Shown here in pieces: positions 5,065 through 14,507 of a stretch of DNA of 33,124 nucleotides. The notes beneath the pieces were generated by a model. It saw only the letters and a program-made list of their open reading frames with translations, did no database searches and was not told the origin of the DNA. Made by a program: the position numbers and the translations under genes. Origin of the DNA: a virus; IMG/VR virus record IMGVR_UViG_3300025110_000063, positions 1-33,124 of that record; one strand, written 5' to 3'. Positions within the stretch are counted from its first letter, which is position 1. Each line of letters starts with the position of its first letter.

Positions 5065-5414
5065 AATTCGCAGGTAAAATAAAACAAGGTAAACTTACCT
5101 TAGATGATAATCTTGGATTTAGGGATTATTTAAGGCTAATTGAGGGCGATGTTCACTTAGAAATAAAACCTGCCGAAAAGGTGCGTTCTCCACAACAAAA
5201 CGCCTATTATAGGGTTATTATAAGGTTATTAGCTAAAGATTTAGGTTATACTGAAGCCGAAATGCACAATGTTATAAAAGAAAAGTATGAGATCCAATCC
5301 ACTAAACAATTATCTGTTCCAGAGTTTACTGAACTTATCGAAGAAATAAAAAGATGGGCAGTAATAGAAATGGGTATTGTGCTGCCGAACGCTAAGCAAC
5401 CTCATCAATCGTAA
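5061..5414 (+). CDS. NinB-like recombination-associated protein
   Basis: A 117-residue protein when started at 5061, where ATGA overlaps the HNH stop; an ATG at 5019 in frame would read through much of the HNH gene and is not favoured. RSPQQNAYYRVIIRLLAKDLGYTEAEMHNVIK-type helices and a conserved tail (EIKRWAVIEMGIVLPNA) match a common phage family near NinB, whose lambda member is a DNA-binding helper of recombination. Its last 23 bases overlap the convergent end of the late operon (5392-5414), so both stops lie within each other's gene. It marks the end of the early operon. Confidence 0.6.
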   Translation: MKFAGKIKQGKLTLDDNLGFRDYLRLIEGDVHLEIKPAEKVRSPQQNAYYRVIIRLLAKDLGYTEAEMHNVIKEKYEIQSTKQLSVPEFTELIEEIKRWAVIEMGIVLPNAKQPHQS

Positions 5415-6492
5415 TACTTAACTTATAAGTATTAAAAGCTACTTGTTGTACACTTAAAGAGTTTCCTCTAAAATTACATATAGCATATCTATCAGGTGCA
5501 TTAGAATCTTTATCGTCTGTGAATATAAACGGCAGAGTACCACCTAATGTACAATTCCATACAAAGTTAAAACTATTATCTGATAGCATAGGGTTAGGAT
5601 CGTTATCATTAGGAGTAGATTCGCCATCACTTATAAGTGTGTTAGACACTTCATTTTCCATCCACATATCACTTTCTGCTATATAAGAGAAAGACAATTT
5701 CCAACTTCTTAATCCTTTTCTACCTAAACCACTTTTAACTTTTTGATTAAAATCATTTGTATTTACAACTGATTCTGGATAATCTAATTCAAATGGTGGG
5801 TATTTATAAGTTCCATTAGGACTATTCATAGTCCATTCTGTTGCTCCATCATAATAAATGTTAGCTAATGTTTTACCACCTATTGTTTTTTGTTTTTTAA
5901 TACCATCAAATCGTCTTGACATTGTAAGGTTAAGGTCAGGCGAATTAGGACAATCAAAATACTTACCTACTACTAAAGAGCCTAATTGATGTTTACCTGC
6001 TTCAAGAGCTTGTTCTTCAGGCGTTCCGTAATATATGCTAAATTGCCTCCAATAAGCATCTTGACTTTCAAAGGTATATAAAGTTGTTCCATTATATTGA
6101 GGACTTATTAATTGTCCTGAAAAATTTGAGTTTAAAACACTACCTGTTTCAGATGGTACAAATCTTGGTGCTTCAGTTTGGGCATCTGTTTCCCAAGGAT
6201 AATTACTTTTTCCGATAACTCTAAATCCTTCAGGGTGATATAAATTATGATTTAAAAGAGCTACAAAATTTACAGGAAAAGATGTTTTTGCAATATTATT
6301 TGTAGAATCGCCAATTTTAAAAGGTGCTACTTGATTTTCTGATTCTGTAGATTCGTATAGATAAGGATTAGCACAATTCATATATAAAAGCTCTGCACCA
6401 CCATCACTATCATCCCAACCTAATTGTCCTGTGGCGTGTAAAAATGTAGGCATATCTACATAAAATCTTGGCGTTTTAACTTGCTTTCCCAT
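5392..6492 (-). CDS. Putative tail-tip/fibre structural protein, last late gene
   Basis: A 366-residue protein, beta-rich and acidic, with many aromatic residues and no membrane segment or enzymatic motif. It is the promoter-distal gene of the late operon, after the large tail-tip protein and the 176-residue protein, a position usually occupied by distal tail or baseplate components. The start shares one base with the stop of the preceding gene (TAATG on the minus strand) after an AGGAGG site. Family not recognised. The end overlaps the early operon's last gene on the other strand. Confidence 0.55.
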   Translation of the reverse strand: MGKQVKTPRFYVDMPTFLHATGQLGWDDSDGGAELLYMNCANPYLYESTESENQVAPFKIGDSTNNIAKTSFPVNFVALLNHNLYHPEGFRVIGKSNYPWETDAQTEAPRFVPSETGSVLNSNFSGQLISPQYNGTTLYTFESQDAYWRQFSIYYGTPEEQALEAGKHQLGSLVVGKYFDCPNSPDLNLTMSRRFDGIKKQKTIGGKTLANIYYDGATEWTMNSPNGTYKYPPFELDYPESVVNTNDFNQKVKSGLGRKGLRSWKLSFSYIAESDMWMENEVSNTLISDGESTPNDNDPNPMLSDNSFNFVWNCTLGGTLPFIFTDDKDSNAPDRYAICNFRGNSLSVQQVAFNTYKLSITIDEVA

Positions 6493-7022
6493 TAATATCC
6501 TCCTGAACTACTTCGTCTTTTAATTTTTGTTTTAGTTTTCTTTGTCGGCTCTGCTTTAGGTAGATCATCATCTATAATATAAGATGTTTTTTTAACCTTT
6601 CCATTAGGAGTAATATCTTTAAAATTATCCCAAGTATCTGCTTCTACTTCCATAGACCAATTTTGTCTAGTCCATTGTGATTCATCTTTTTTAACAATAC
6701 ATTTAATTTGTTTACCTTCTACGTTTGCTACTATAGCTTTATTTAATTTTATTGTGCCTTCATATTTAAATAGTAATTGATTTTTTATAGGAACATTTTG
6801 TAAAGCAAATATTATAATCTTACTATTATTTCCTCTTAAATACCAACCTTCTGGAAGTTCTGGCGTTATATTAGCTTTACCTCTAAAATGTATTTCTATT
6901 CCCATTATATCAGTATCAGACGATATTAAACACTCACCTTTTTCACAACTAATAGTAGCCGTACCACTTGCTATTTTACTACTAAAATCATAAACTTCTG
7001 ATATTTTCTTTGCTATTGCCAT
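6492..7022 (-). CDS. Putative tail-associated structural protein
   Basis: A 176-residue protein with a beta-rich body (residues 15-130) and a strongly basic, low-complexity end (KKTKTKIKRRSSSGGY). A segment near residues 110-135 (DESQWTRQNWSMEVEADTWDNF) is Trp-rich. It lies one base after the 1176-residue tail protein's stop, so it is translationally coupled. No family recognised; the tail-tip role rests on position. Confidence 0.5.
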   Translation of the reverse strand: MAIAKKISEVYDFSSKIASGTATISCEKGECLISSDTDIMGIEIHFRGKANITPELPEGWYLRGNNSKIIIFALQNVPIKNQLLFKYEGTIKLNKAIVANVEGKQIKCIVKKDESQWTRQNWSMEVEADTWDNFKDITPNGKVKKTSYIIDDDLPKAEPTKKTKTKIKRRSSSGGY

Positions 7023-7023
7023 A

Positions 7024-10000
7024 TTACTCCAATATTATTGCAACAAGTTGCACCATATCTAATACATTTATTATACCATCATTATTTATATCTGCTTCAT
7101 CATTAGGTTCTTCAAAACCTAAAGCCATATTAACTAAAAGTACTACATCTAAAACATTAACCACTCCATCACCTGTTACGTCACCTATTAATTCTTCAGT
7201 TTCAGATTCATTTATTCCTAATTGGTCAAAAGATTCTTCTAATGTAAATTGTGTATTTTTAACTTCTAATATAAATTCAATAACTGCACCTTGTGGATAT
7301 AATTCAAATTTCTTTTCAATAGTTATATATCCATCATTATCTTGCATACTTAATGCGTGATTAACTAAATCCATACCTGATAAATCGCCCACTTCATATT
7401 CGCCTGAATTGTACTCTATTCCATTATATTCAAATGAAGAAGATATTGCTCTAACCCAAATATTATATTCCCAAGATTCATCCATATTCGTGCTTACAAA
7501 ACAAACAACTTGGTTAGTATTTAGATTTCTGTTAGAACCCATTTGTATTCTTAAATAGTTATCTTCTTCAAATTCAAATTCGTCAGTTCCAATAGAATCT
7601 TCGTTATAGTTAGGGTCGTCTTGTGGGTCAGGTAATTGATTGTTTTCAGTTACATCTTCACCATTTCCATTAACTGTATCACCTGCATCATTATCATCAT
7701 CTAAGGGAAATCCATATTCTCCACGATGTACTTGCACTCCTTCTATAGTTACTTTAGATAATGATTTAGATACTTTTGTAATAAAAAATACAGGATAAAT
7801 AAGTTGCCCATTTCTGTGCTCAACTTTAGAATAATCATATCCAAAAGCTAATTTGCCACCTAATAAATCATTAAATCTAATATAATCACCTGCTTCTAAG
7901 TGCATATAATGTGCAGGTAAATCTATTTTAGTTATTAAATGTTGATTACAATGCCATAATAAAAGTTTTTTTTGTAATCTTACAGCTGTAAATTCAGCTC
8001 TTATATAATCTGTTTCTATTTCTAATTTAGCATCTTCTGAATCTAAGCCGTAATAACCAATATCATAAGCATCATTACCACTATACCCTAATTCAGTAGT
8101 TGTGTACTCATCAAGAGTGGTATATGTAGTATCAGCTATTGTATAACCTGTTTGCTTGTCATATTCGCCAGAACCATAATTTTTTTTGTATTTTACATTA
8201 ACAGAATTATAAACATCATCTAATTTTGTAAGTTCAAAAGAATATTTTATTATATCTTCTGTATCTATAGAAATAACATCGTCATAACTACTTATAATCT
8301 GTTTAATTCCTATAAATTTAAATTGCCCAGCACTATCAAAAGATGGAATTAAAAGTGTAGCTTTAAACATATCTTCCATTACTTCCTTAGTTTCTTTTTG
8401 TTCATTTAAAGTAAAAGAATACTGCCAAGAATTTATTCCTGTATCAAGATCAATTTGTACATCTGCCTGACTTTCATCTATATTGCCATTATATAATAAT
8501 TCATCTTGCAAAATATCTTTCATTATTCCTTCAGCTTTTGATATTATTTCAAGGTCATTAGATAATGAAGTTCTACCTGCTATAGCACCATAAAAATCTT
8601 TATTAGCATAATCTAAAATTAACGCATCCTGTAAAACATAAAAGTCTTTTAAATTTGCTATACAAGAATTAAATATTAGGAAATTATTATACCAGCAATG
8701 TTTTATTTTTGGCGAACCCCATTGTATACTATTATAAGCATTTGTAGTATCAAAACCTTCAATAATATTCTCATAATCAGCAGTATTTAATATATCGTGT
8801 GCTCCATTTTGTTGTTCGTTTTGATTTTGGTACCTTACAACAAAATGCCATTGACCATATCCATCTTCGTCAAAGTTATCAATTTCAAAGTTATGCTCTT
8901 TATTAGGAACCCAGCAAGGTGTAACCCAATCTTCTGGATTGGTACGATTTTTTTCCCAATCTCCTCCTTGTTCAGGGTCTACATCACTACCTTCTACATC
9001 TAAATATATACCAGTTCTTTCTACTAATTGTTTTTCTACCCAAAAAGCAGTAGGGTTTGTATCTGTTCCTAGAGGATAATCTCTACCCTTAGCAGGAAAA
9101 TATTCAATATTATAAAATATTTTTGTTACACAAGGTAAACTACCTACATTTTGTTTAAAAAATAATCTTGCATACGCACCACCACCTTCACCTGATTCAT
9201 TTATACAAGTAATATTTAATCCAGAAAATTGATTCCAATTTTGTATCCAAGAAACATCAAATTCTGCTGCTTTATAACTTTCATCATAAAATTCATACCA
9301 GTTATCATCATAATGTGAAACAATTTCTTCTTCACCTTCTAAATTTTCATTTATAGATGTAGGTTCCCAATAATTTAAAACATCCCCTTCTGTTGGACCA
9401 TCATTCCAAAATTCATTATAAAGATTTTGAGATTCAATATTATCTGAATAGCTTTGAATTATTTGTCTCATAGGACCGTAAGTAGCTTGATTTTGGTAAC
9501 CAACAAATTTATTTGTATTAGGTAAATCACCATCAATATTAGGTAAATTTAAAGCAAAAAATGAAACTTTATCTATTGGTCTATATATTCTTGCTGGAAT
9601 ACCTTGCTTACCTACACCTTCATCTGCTTCTTCATCCCATTTTTCGTGTATAAAACTATCAAAATTAAATTTTATATGTGCAGGTTCGCTTTCATTGTTT
9701 ATAAGTGAATATAAACTTACATCCTCATTATAATTATTATAGATTCTTGAACCAAATTGACGTACACCTTCTTGATATATTGGTATAAATCCCCCCTCAT
9801 ATATTGATAAATATGAAAGATTTCTTAAATAATTAAATCTGCGTAATGGGTGATAGCTACTGTTTTGGATAGCCTCATTACCATAATCTATTTGTGAAGC
9901 ACCATTCCAATAATCTTTTATATTTCTATTTGGTTTATCTATTTCAAGTGTTTGTTCAAGTGTTGTTATTAATGGTGATTTATCTACTAAACCATAAACC

Positions 10001-10554
10001 ATAGGGTAAGGTTTTCCAATGTCAGATTCTTTATATTTTTCTTTATCTTGAATTGTAGTAGATGGTATTTGAGTTTTAAGTTTTTGTTCAGTTAGATCTT
10101 CTAAAGTAAGGCTTAAAGTTTCTGCCGACTGTGAATAACGTCTAATAGTACCAGTATAGACTAAAAGACAATCATCTAAACTATCTAAACCATTAGCAGC
10201 GTAATACACTTGTACTACTGCGTTTAGTAGACTAGGAATATCGTCTGAGAATATCTTGCCATTATAGGGAGCATTTGATATAGATAGGGATACACTCGAA
10301 ATAGTGTATTTATTGTTTATAATGTCGGCTTTTGAGCTTATAGAAGGACTATTAAGAAGTAAAGGTATATAACCTTCATAAGTATTATCTAAGTTCTTAA
10401 TAGATGTTTCTTTTATAGATAAGTTTATTGCTTCTACATCATCAGGTATAGTGTCGTCAATTTGATAACCTTTATAAATCCTAACCAAAGGATATAAAGA
10501 TGTTCTTACACCATTACCTAATGCTTGTTTAAACTTTACTGGTAATTCTAACAT
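7024..10554 (-). CDS. Large tail-tip/host-interaction protein with C-terminal dockerin-like module
   Basis: An 1176-residue protein, the largest in the window. It directly follows the tape measure gene (one-base overlap), the usual place for tail-tip/central fibre (gpJ or Tal-like) proteins. The N-terminal part (KFKQALGNGVRTSLYPLVRI, then segments on vectors of tail assembly around residues 70-170 such as GKPYPMVYGLVDKSP) and a long Asp/Asn/Tyr-rich middle fit a baseplate hub plus receptor-binding region. Residues about 1122-1176 carry two EF-hand-like repeats, DVTGDGVVNVLD and DINNDGIINVLD, 30 residues apart: a type I dockerin signature. The acidic linker near residues 950-990 separates body and tip. 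Confidence 0.72.
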   Translation of the reverse strand: MLELPVKFKQALGNGVRTSLYPLVRIYKGYQIDDTIPDDVEAINLSIKETSIKNLDNTYEGYIPLLLNSPSISSKADIINNKYTISSVSLSISNAPYNGKIFSDDIPSLLNAVVQVYYAANGLDSLDDCLLVYTGTIRRYSQSAETLSLTLEDLTEQKLKTQIPSTTIQDKEKYKESDIGKPYPMVYGLVDKSPLITTLEQTLEIDKPNRNIKDYWNGASQIDYGNEAIQNSSYHPLRRFNYLRNLSYLSIYEGGFIPIYQEGVRQFGSRIYNNYNEDVSLYSLINNESEPAHIKFNFDSFIHEKWDEEADEGVGKQGIPARIYRPIDKVSFFALNLPNIDGDLPNTNKFVGYQNQATYGPMRQIIQSYSDNIESQNLYNEFWNDGPTEGDVLNYWEPTSINENLEGEEEIVSHYDDNWYEFYDESYKAAEFDVSWIQNWNQFSGLNITCINESGEGGGAYARLFFKQNVGSLPCVTKIFYNIEYFPAKGRDYPLGTDTNPTAFWVEKQLVERTGIYLDVEGSDVDPEQGGDWEKNRTNPEDWVTPCWVPNKEHNFEIDNFDEDGYGQWHFVVRYQNQNEQQNGAHDILNTADYENIIEGFDTTNAYNSIQWGSPKIKHCWYNNFLIFNSCIANLKDFYVLQDALILDYANKDFYGAIAGRTSLSNDLEIISKAEGIMKDILQDELLYNGNIDESQADVQIDLDTGINSWQYSFTLNEQKETKEVMEDMFKATLLIPSFDSAGQFKFIGIKQIISSYDDVISIDTEDIIKYSFELTKLDDVYNSVNVKYKKNYGSGEYDKQTGYTIADTTYTTLDEYTTTELGYSGNDAYDIGYYGLDSEDAKLEIETDYIRAEFTAVRLQKKLLLWHCNQHLITKIDLPAHYMHLEAGDYIRFNDLLGGKLAFGYDYSKVEHRNGQLIYPVFFITKVSKSLSKVTIEGVQVHRGEYGFPLDDDNDAGDTVNGNGEDVTENNQLPDPQDDPNYNEDSIGTDEFEFEEDNYLRIQMGSNRNLNTNQVVCFVSTNMDESWEYNIWVRAISSSFEYNGIEYNSGEYEVGDLSGMDLVNHALSMQDNDGYITIEKKFELYPQGAVIEFILEVKNTQFTLEESFDQLGINESETEELIGDVTGDGVVNVLDVVLLVNMALGFEEPNDEADINNDGIINVLDMVQLVAIILE
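7027..7192 (-). other. Dockerin type I-like calcium-binding module (part of the tail protein)
   Basis: Two loops of the form D-x-(T/N)-(G/N)-D-G-x-(V/I)-N-x-L-D, each followed by a hydrophobic helix (VVLLVNMALG and MVQLVAIILE). This matches the duplicated Ca-binding loop-helix of dockerins. In dockerins the module binds a cohesin; here it would be displayed at the end of a phage tail protein. Confidence 0.75.
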
Positions 10555-12455
10555 TAACCGATCCCAAAATCACTACCCCTACGGACAGCTTCTTTAATTG
10601 ATTCTGCAAGTTCACCTTCTACAAAATCTTGTGTTAAAACATTACCTGATACGCTTACATTGATGTTTCCACCACCACCTGATTGATTCATTTGGTTAAG
10701 TGTTTCTAAGCCGATAGATTCTACTGCATTTCTACTCATTACAAATTCGCCTCTTTCAGCTTCTATAATAGTACCACCTTGTGAGTGTCTGTTTCCACCT
10801 ACATAACCACCTTGTTCAAACTTGCCGTAGACACCACCTGCACCTGCTCCAGCAACGCTACTCATTTTACCTATAGAACTTTCTATAGTTGCTACGTTAG
10901 CTAAACCTGCTGCTATAACTGCTGCCATTTTAAATGGTTGCCCTACAAATTTAGTTGCTTCAGCATAAGTATCAATAACTGCTGCTATTTGTTGTAGTCT
11001 TGCTCCTTGTAAAGCATTTTTACCATCTATTTGTATTACAGCAGCACTTGCTTTTGCTACAGCAGAATACATATTTAATTTATCTTGTTGTATTTCATTA
11101 ACTGTATCTGTAACATCACCTAAATGTTTTTCAGCAGGTCCTAAAGCTAATAATGCGTTCATATAAAATGATGAAGATTTAGTTAGCCTATCAAATTTTG
11201 CTGCTGCTGTTGTAAGTTTTGGTAAGGTATCATCTAAAACAAAATTAAAATGTTCAAAATTAGGATTGGCTAATACAAGAGCATTTGCAAAACGGTCTAC
11301 TGATTCTTTTGATTCATCTGACCCAGATGTAAACCCTTGAACTGCTGTAGCAATACTACCTATTGTAACAGCAGCAACATTTCCAATTCCTAAAAAGTTA
11401 AGTAAATTTTTACCTAAACCTAATAAAGTTTGACCCCAAGTTTTAATTGCTTTAGCTCCATTAGTTATTGCAGTAATATTTTTTCCTATAACTTTAGTAA
11501 GTGCTGAAATACCCACTCTTGCAGCTACAGTTGCTGTTTTTATACCAGCAAAAGCTATACCAATATTAACAATTAATTTTACTGCTGCTTTCATTCTATC
11601 ACTTGTAATAGCATTTACAAAATTAGTTGAAGCATCAATTAATGGAGTTAATTCTTTAGTTAAATCACCTATTCTTGTGTTAAGGTTTGCAAAAGCTGTA
11701 CCTAATTGGTCCATTGAATCTTGTTGAGATAAAACTTCTTTTCCTGTTGCAGCTAATGCTGATTCACCTTGTCTTAATGTTTCATTAAAAAACGCTTGTT
11801 TTTTTTGTGCATCAGTAAGAGCAGAAGCTACTAAATTATTTTCTTCTGCATATCTTTTATATGCTTGTTCAGCAGATACAATAATACCTAAGTTATCAAG
11901 CATCAGTCTTGATTGACGACCAATACCAGTTATTAAAGATTCAACAGAACGTCTTGTATCAACACCCATAGCTCTACCAAGCCTTTGTGCCATATCAAAT
12001 AATCTTGACATTTCATCAGCATTATTACTTACACCAAGTATCATAGCATTGTTTGCTTGTTGAAATAAATCAAAATCTGAAACAGTATTATTAGTTGCTT
12101 CTCTTAATTTTTCTATTGCAATAGCAGCACTACCACTACCTTGACTTAAATTTCTAAATGCTCTTTCCATTGATTCAAGTTTCGCTGCTGCTTGAGCCAT
12201 TTTGGTAAGTTGAGTAATACCAAGACCCATAGCGAAATTAAATAGTAACATTTTTGAACGTACTGTAGAAAATGCCAAACCTAAATTGCTCATAGATTTA
12301 GCATTACGTTTTGTTGTGGTATCAAATGCTCCTAAACTTTTAGTTGTTTTATCAGTTGTTCCTTTTAAACGATCTTTTGCTTTTTGTAAGGCTTTTATAG
12401 CTGTTACTAATTCTCTATCGCCTTGTGGCTTAAACTGTACGATAATATCAGACAT
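10554..12455 (-). CDS. Tail tape measure protein
   Basis: A 633-residue protein, short for a tape measure, which would mean a short siphoviral tail if length scales as usual. It begins with a basic, helical region (ELVTAIKALQKAKDRLKG). Hydrophobic segments lie at about residues 68-85 (LLFNFAMGLGITQL) and 290-312 (AVKLIVNIGIAFAGI), with further Ala/Val-rich stretches at 330-375. The middle (SLITGIGRQSRLMLDNLGIIV, then AEENNLVASALTDAQKKQAFF) is a recurring tape measure motif region. The C-terminus is Gly-rich (AGAGAGGVYGKFEQGGYVGG), also typical. Its start overlaps the upstream chaperone ORF by 8 bases. Confidence 0.85.
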   Translation of the reverse strand: MSDIIVQFKPQGDRELVTAIKALQKAKDRLKGTTDKTTKSLGAFDTTTKRNAKSMSNLGLAFSTVRSKMLLFNFAMGLGITQLTKMAQAAAKLESMERAFRNLSQGSGSAAIAIEKLREATNNTVSDFDLFQQANNAMILGVSNNADEMSRLFDMAQRLGRAMGVDTRRSVESLITGIGRQSRLMLDNLGIIVSAEQAYKRYAEENNLVASALTDAQKKQAFFNETLRQGESALAATGKEVLSQQDSMDQLGTAFANLNTRIGDLTKELTPLIDASTNFVNAITSDRMKAAVKLIVNIGIAFAGIKTATVAARVGISALTKVIGKNITAITNGAKAIKTWGQTLLGLGKNLLNFLGIGNVAAVTIGSIATAVQGFTSGSDESKESVDRFANALVLANPNFEHFNFVLDDTLPKLTTAAAKFDRLTKSSSFYMNALLALGPAEKHLGDVTDTVNEIQQDKLNMYSAVAKASAAVIQIDGKNALQGARLQQIAAVIDTYAEATKFVGQPFKMAAVIAAGLANVATIESSIGKMSSVAGAGAGGVYGKFEQGGYVGGNRHSQGGTIIEAERGEFVMSRNAVESIGLETLNQMNQSGGGGNINVSVSGNVLTQDFVEGELAESIKEAVRRGSDFGIG

Positions 12456-12867
12456 CTTTTTTCGCTTTCTCTTGTATCATTTGACTTTTCTTAGCCATCG
12501 CATTTTTAATTATAAAAAAATATTGTACCCATCTTGCAGGTTGTTCACCATAACTACCTGAGTATGCTGGTGTATTTGTTTCTGTACAATATAAATACTT
12601 ATTAAGAAGTTTTATATACTTCTCATCTCTAACGTGATTTATACACGCAAAGAAAGGTAATTGTGCAGTAATACTTTTAGCCACATCAAACTCCTTTCCT
12701 TTTTCTTCGTTAAATTCTTTAGTTTCTTGGGTAATTAAATTAATAACTGCCCAAACATCATCTTGTGATCTAAACTCTCGTGTTTCGTATCCGTTTTCCG
12801 TCTTTACAGGTAACTGTGCTTCGTATGGAAATTCACAATAAGGACAGCCTCCACAGCCGTCAGACAA
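12448..12867 (-). CDS. Tail assembly chaperone, T-like second ORF (probably made by frameshift)
   Basis: This frame codes 139 residues from a TTG at 12867, but no ribosome binding site precedes it. The frame stays open upstream to 12900, inside the previous ORF. Expression by -1 frameshifting from that ORF is therefore more likely, giving a fusion of about 237 residues, like lambda gpGT. It has CxxC pairs at the start (CGGCPYC), Trp and aromatic residues, and a basic helical end. The role would be to bind the tape measure during tail assembly. Position directly before the tape measure supports this. Confidence 0.68.
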   Translation of the reverse strand: MSDGCGGCPYCEFPYEAQLPVKTENGYETREFRSQDDVWAVINLITQETKEFNEEKGKEFDVAKSITAQLPFFACINHVRDEKYIKLLNKYLYCTETNTPAYSGSYGEQPARWVQYFFIIKNAMAKKSQMIQEKAKKDV

Positions 12868-12903
12868 TATAGTCAGTTCTACTTGGAGGCTTTCTCTTCC
12901 CCC
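12846..12903 (-). promoter_or_regulatory. Putative -1 programmed frameshift signal in the tail chaperone pair
   Basis: Read on the minus strand, the G-run GGGGGAA (12897-12903) is followed after 5 bases by AGCCTCCA (12884-12891), which pairs perfectly with TGGAGGCT (12846-12853) across a 30-base loop. The -1 frame from this point is open through the second ORF. The heptamer is not the classical X-XXY-YYZ form: the Gly codon can re-pair, but the following Glu codon cannot fully. Confidence 0.6.
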
Positions 12904-13160
12904 ACTAAGTAATAAGACTGCATTTTAGTAAATATTTCAGTCCTATCCTCTAATGTGAGTGTTTTTAGAAACTTATCTGATGTATCGCCTTCAAGTCCAA
13001 TACGAATCCATTTAGTCATAGTAGAGTGCATCATTTTAATTTGACCCACATTTCCATCACTATCCATTTCATATTGTACAGAATCAAGCATTTCATCTCT
13101 TTCATCTATAGATACATCTTTTAACTTAATCTTACTTCCAGATTCAAGTTTAAATTCCAT
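12879..13160 (-). CDS. Tail assembly chaperone, G-like first ORF
   Basis: A 93-residue acidic, helical protein with the look of small siphoviral tail chaperones: a short beta start (FKLESGSKIKLKDV), then helices (SIDERDEMLDSV, TLEDRTEIFTKMQSYYL). It lies between the tail tube and tape measure genes, and its end contains the putative frameshift site. Residues after Gly87 would be replaced by the second frame in the shifted product. Start follows AAGGAATAA. Confidence 0.65.
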   Translation of the reverse strand: MEFKLESGSKIKLKDVSIDERDEMLDSVQYEMDSDGNVGQIKMMHSTMTKWIRIGLEGDTSDKFLKTLTLEDRTEIFTKMQSYYLVGEEKASK

Positions 13161-13170
13161 TGTTTATTCC

Positions 13171-13344
13171 TTACTTTGTTTTTTTAGCCGTTTTTTTAGT
13201 TTTATCAAACTTAACATTAGGTGTATCGTGAGGTCTGCCTTTAATCTTGTCAGACACATCTGTCCAATGAGATGGAACTAAATCCACATCTTTGTCTGCA
13301 ACTCTCCTAAGTTTATAATGATCTCCAACTTTATAATATTTCAT
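13171..13344 (-). CDS. Small basic hypothetical protein between tail tube and chaperones
   Basis: A 57-residue ORF with AAGGAG before the ATG. It begins MKYYKVGDHYKLRRV and ends in a lysine-rich tail (KTKKTAKKTK). Phages often carry a short protein of this kind here, but no family is recognised. Confidence 0.6.
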   Translation of the reverse strand: MKYYKVGDHYKLRRVADKDVDLVPSHWTDVSDKIKGRPHDTPNVKFDKTKKTAKKTK

Positions 13345-13355
13345 TTAATCTCCTT

Positions 13356-14507
13356 TTAATCTGAACTTGTATCACCAGTTGCTAATCTTAAAATATAATT
13401 AGTTCCTTGGTCTACAATTTTTGCTTCTATATCAACAGTAGCCACATCACCTGAACCAACAGAAGCACTAATTAATTTTGCCTGATGGAATATAATACCT
13501 AGACCGTGAGCATTGTCATCACCAAAATAAAGGTTATTATTAAACACAGCATCTGCTGCTGGTGCAGTAGATGACCCTGAAAAAGCGTGAGTAGCCATTG
13601 CTAATTGAATATATGAATTTTGGTTAGCATCTCTATGAGCCTCTAATAGATTATCAGTTTCATCATCATATTTAAGAGAAGCTCCAAATGTTATATTCAT
13701 TTCAGGTAAAGCTCTACCTATTACTTCTGGCTCAGCATCACTACCTGAAGCTCCCATAAAAACTGCTGGAGCATCAAAAGTTAAACTTATACTGTTAAAT
13801 ACTGGAAAGTTTCTATAAAAACTACTACCACCAACATCTAACATATTTAAGTATTTTGTACTCATATCTGATAAAAACATTTGAGTGCTAGGTATTGCAG
13901 TAAATTGTCCAGCTAACATTGTAACTGCAGCTTTTGAAGGTTTGTATTGTGTTCTGAAAGTTGCAGAATAATCAAATCTACCACTTGCAGTTCCCATATC
14001 ACCTGTTATTTGAAAATTAGTACAAATACACCCAAATAATGTATAAGAGTCTGATGTTGTTGGAGCTTGAAAATAAAAAGTTAAAGTTTGATGATAATCC
14101 CCTGAATTAATAGTATCACCATCCTTCATATTTGCTCCACCACTATAACCTGTGTTTATATCTACAACACCTAAGTTAGACCCACCTTCTCCTGCTTCGT
14201 TACCTGTTACATTTTCTGCAAACATAGCACAGTTAATTTGGTCTAACCTTCCTGTAAGTGTAAACTCTGTTACTACACCTTTTGAACTTGAAAACATTTG
14301 TGAAAATTCAGCCACCCTACCTGAACCTGAACGCATTTCAAATTCTTGGTTTGGACTAAATGTGGGTAGTGTAATACCTTCTACATCTATTTGTTTAAAA
14401 TCAGCATCATCAGTATTAGGGTTTCCCACAGATGCATCTTCTGCAGCAAAAACCTTAAACTGCCTACCCGATATGGTTGTGCTGTTTATTGCGTTAAAAT
14501 CAGTCAT
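13356..14507 (-). CDS. Major tail tube protein
   Basis: A 383-residue beta-rich protein with low charge and many Ser/Thr/Gly, including GRQFKVFAAEDASVG, TLPTFSPNQEFEMRSGSGRVAE and SFTTR-like strands. It lies after neck-type genes and before the chaperone pair and tape measure, which is the canonical place for the tail tube subunit. It is longer than a minimal tube protein (about 150-200 residues), so an extra surface domain is likely in the second half. No exact family recognised. Confidence 0.65.
   Translation of the reverse strand: MTDFNAINSTTISGRQFKVFAAEDASVGNPNTDDADFKQIDVEGITLPTFSPNQEFEMRSGSGRVAEFSQMFSSSKGVVTEFTLTGRLDQINCAMFAENVTGNEAGEGGSNLGVVDINTGYSGGANMKDGDTINSGDYHQTLTFYFQAPTTSDSYTLFGCICTNFQITGDMGTASGRFDYSATFRTQYKPSKAAVTMLAGQFTAIPSTQMFLSDMSTKYLNMLDVGGSSFYRNFPVFNSISLTFDAPAVFMGASGSDAEPEVIGRALPEMNITFGASLKYDDETDNLLEAHRDANQNSYIQLAMATHAFSGSSTAPAADAVFNNNLYFGDDNAHGLGIIFHQAKLISASVGSGDVATVDIEAKIVDQGTNYILRLATGDTSSD

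Noticed and set aside
7010-7360. Plus-strand ORF opposite the dockerin-like tail end
   Set aside because: Opposite a long tail gene; Ser/Thr-rich low-complexity product and no ribosome binding site.
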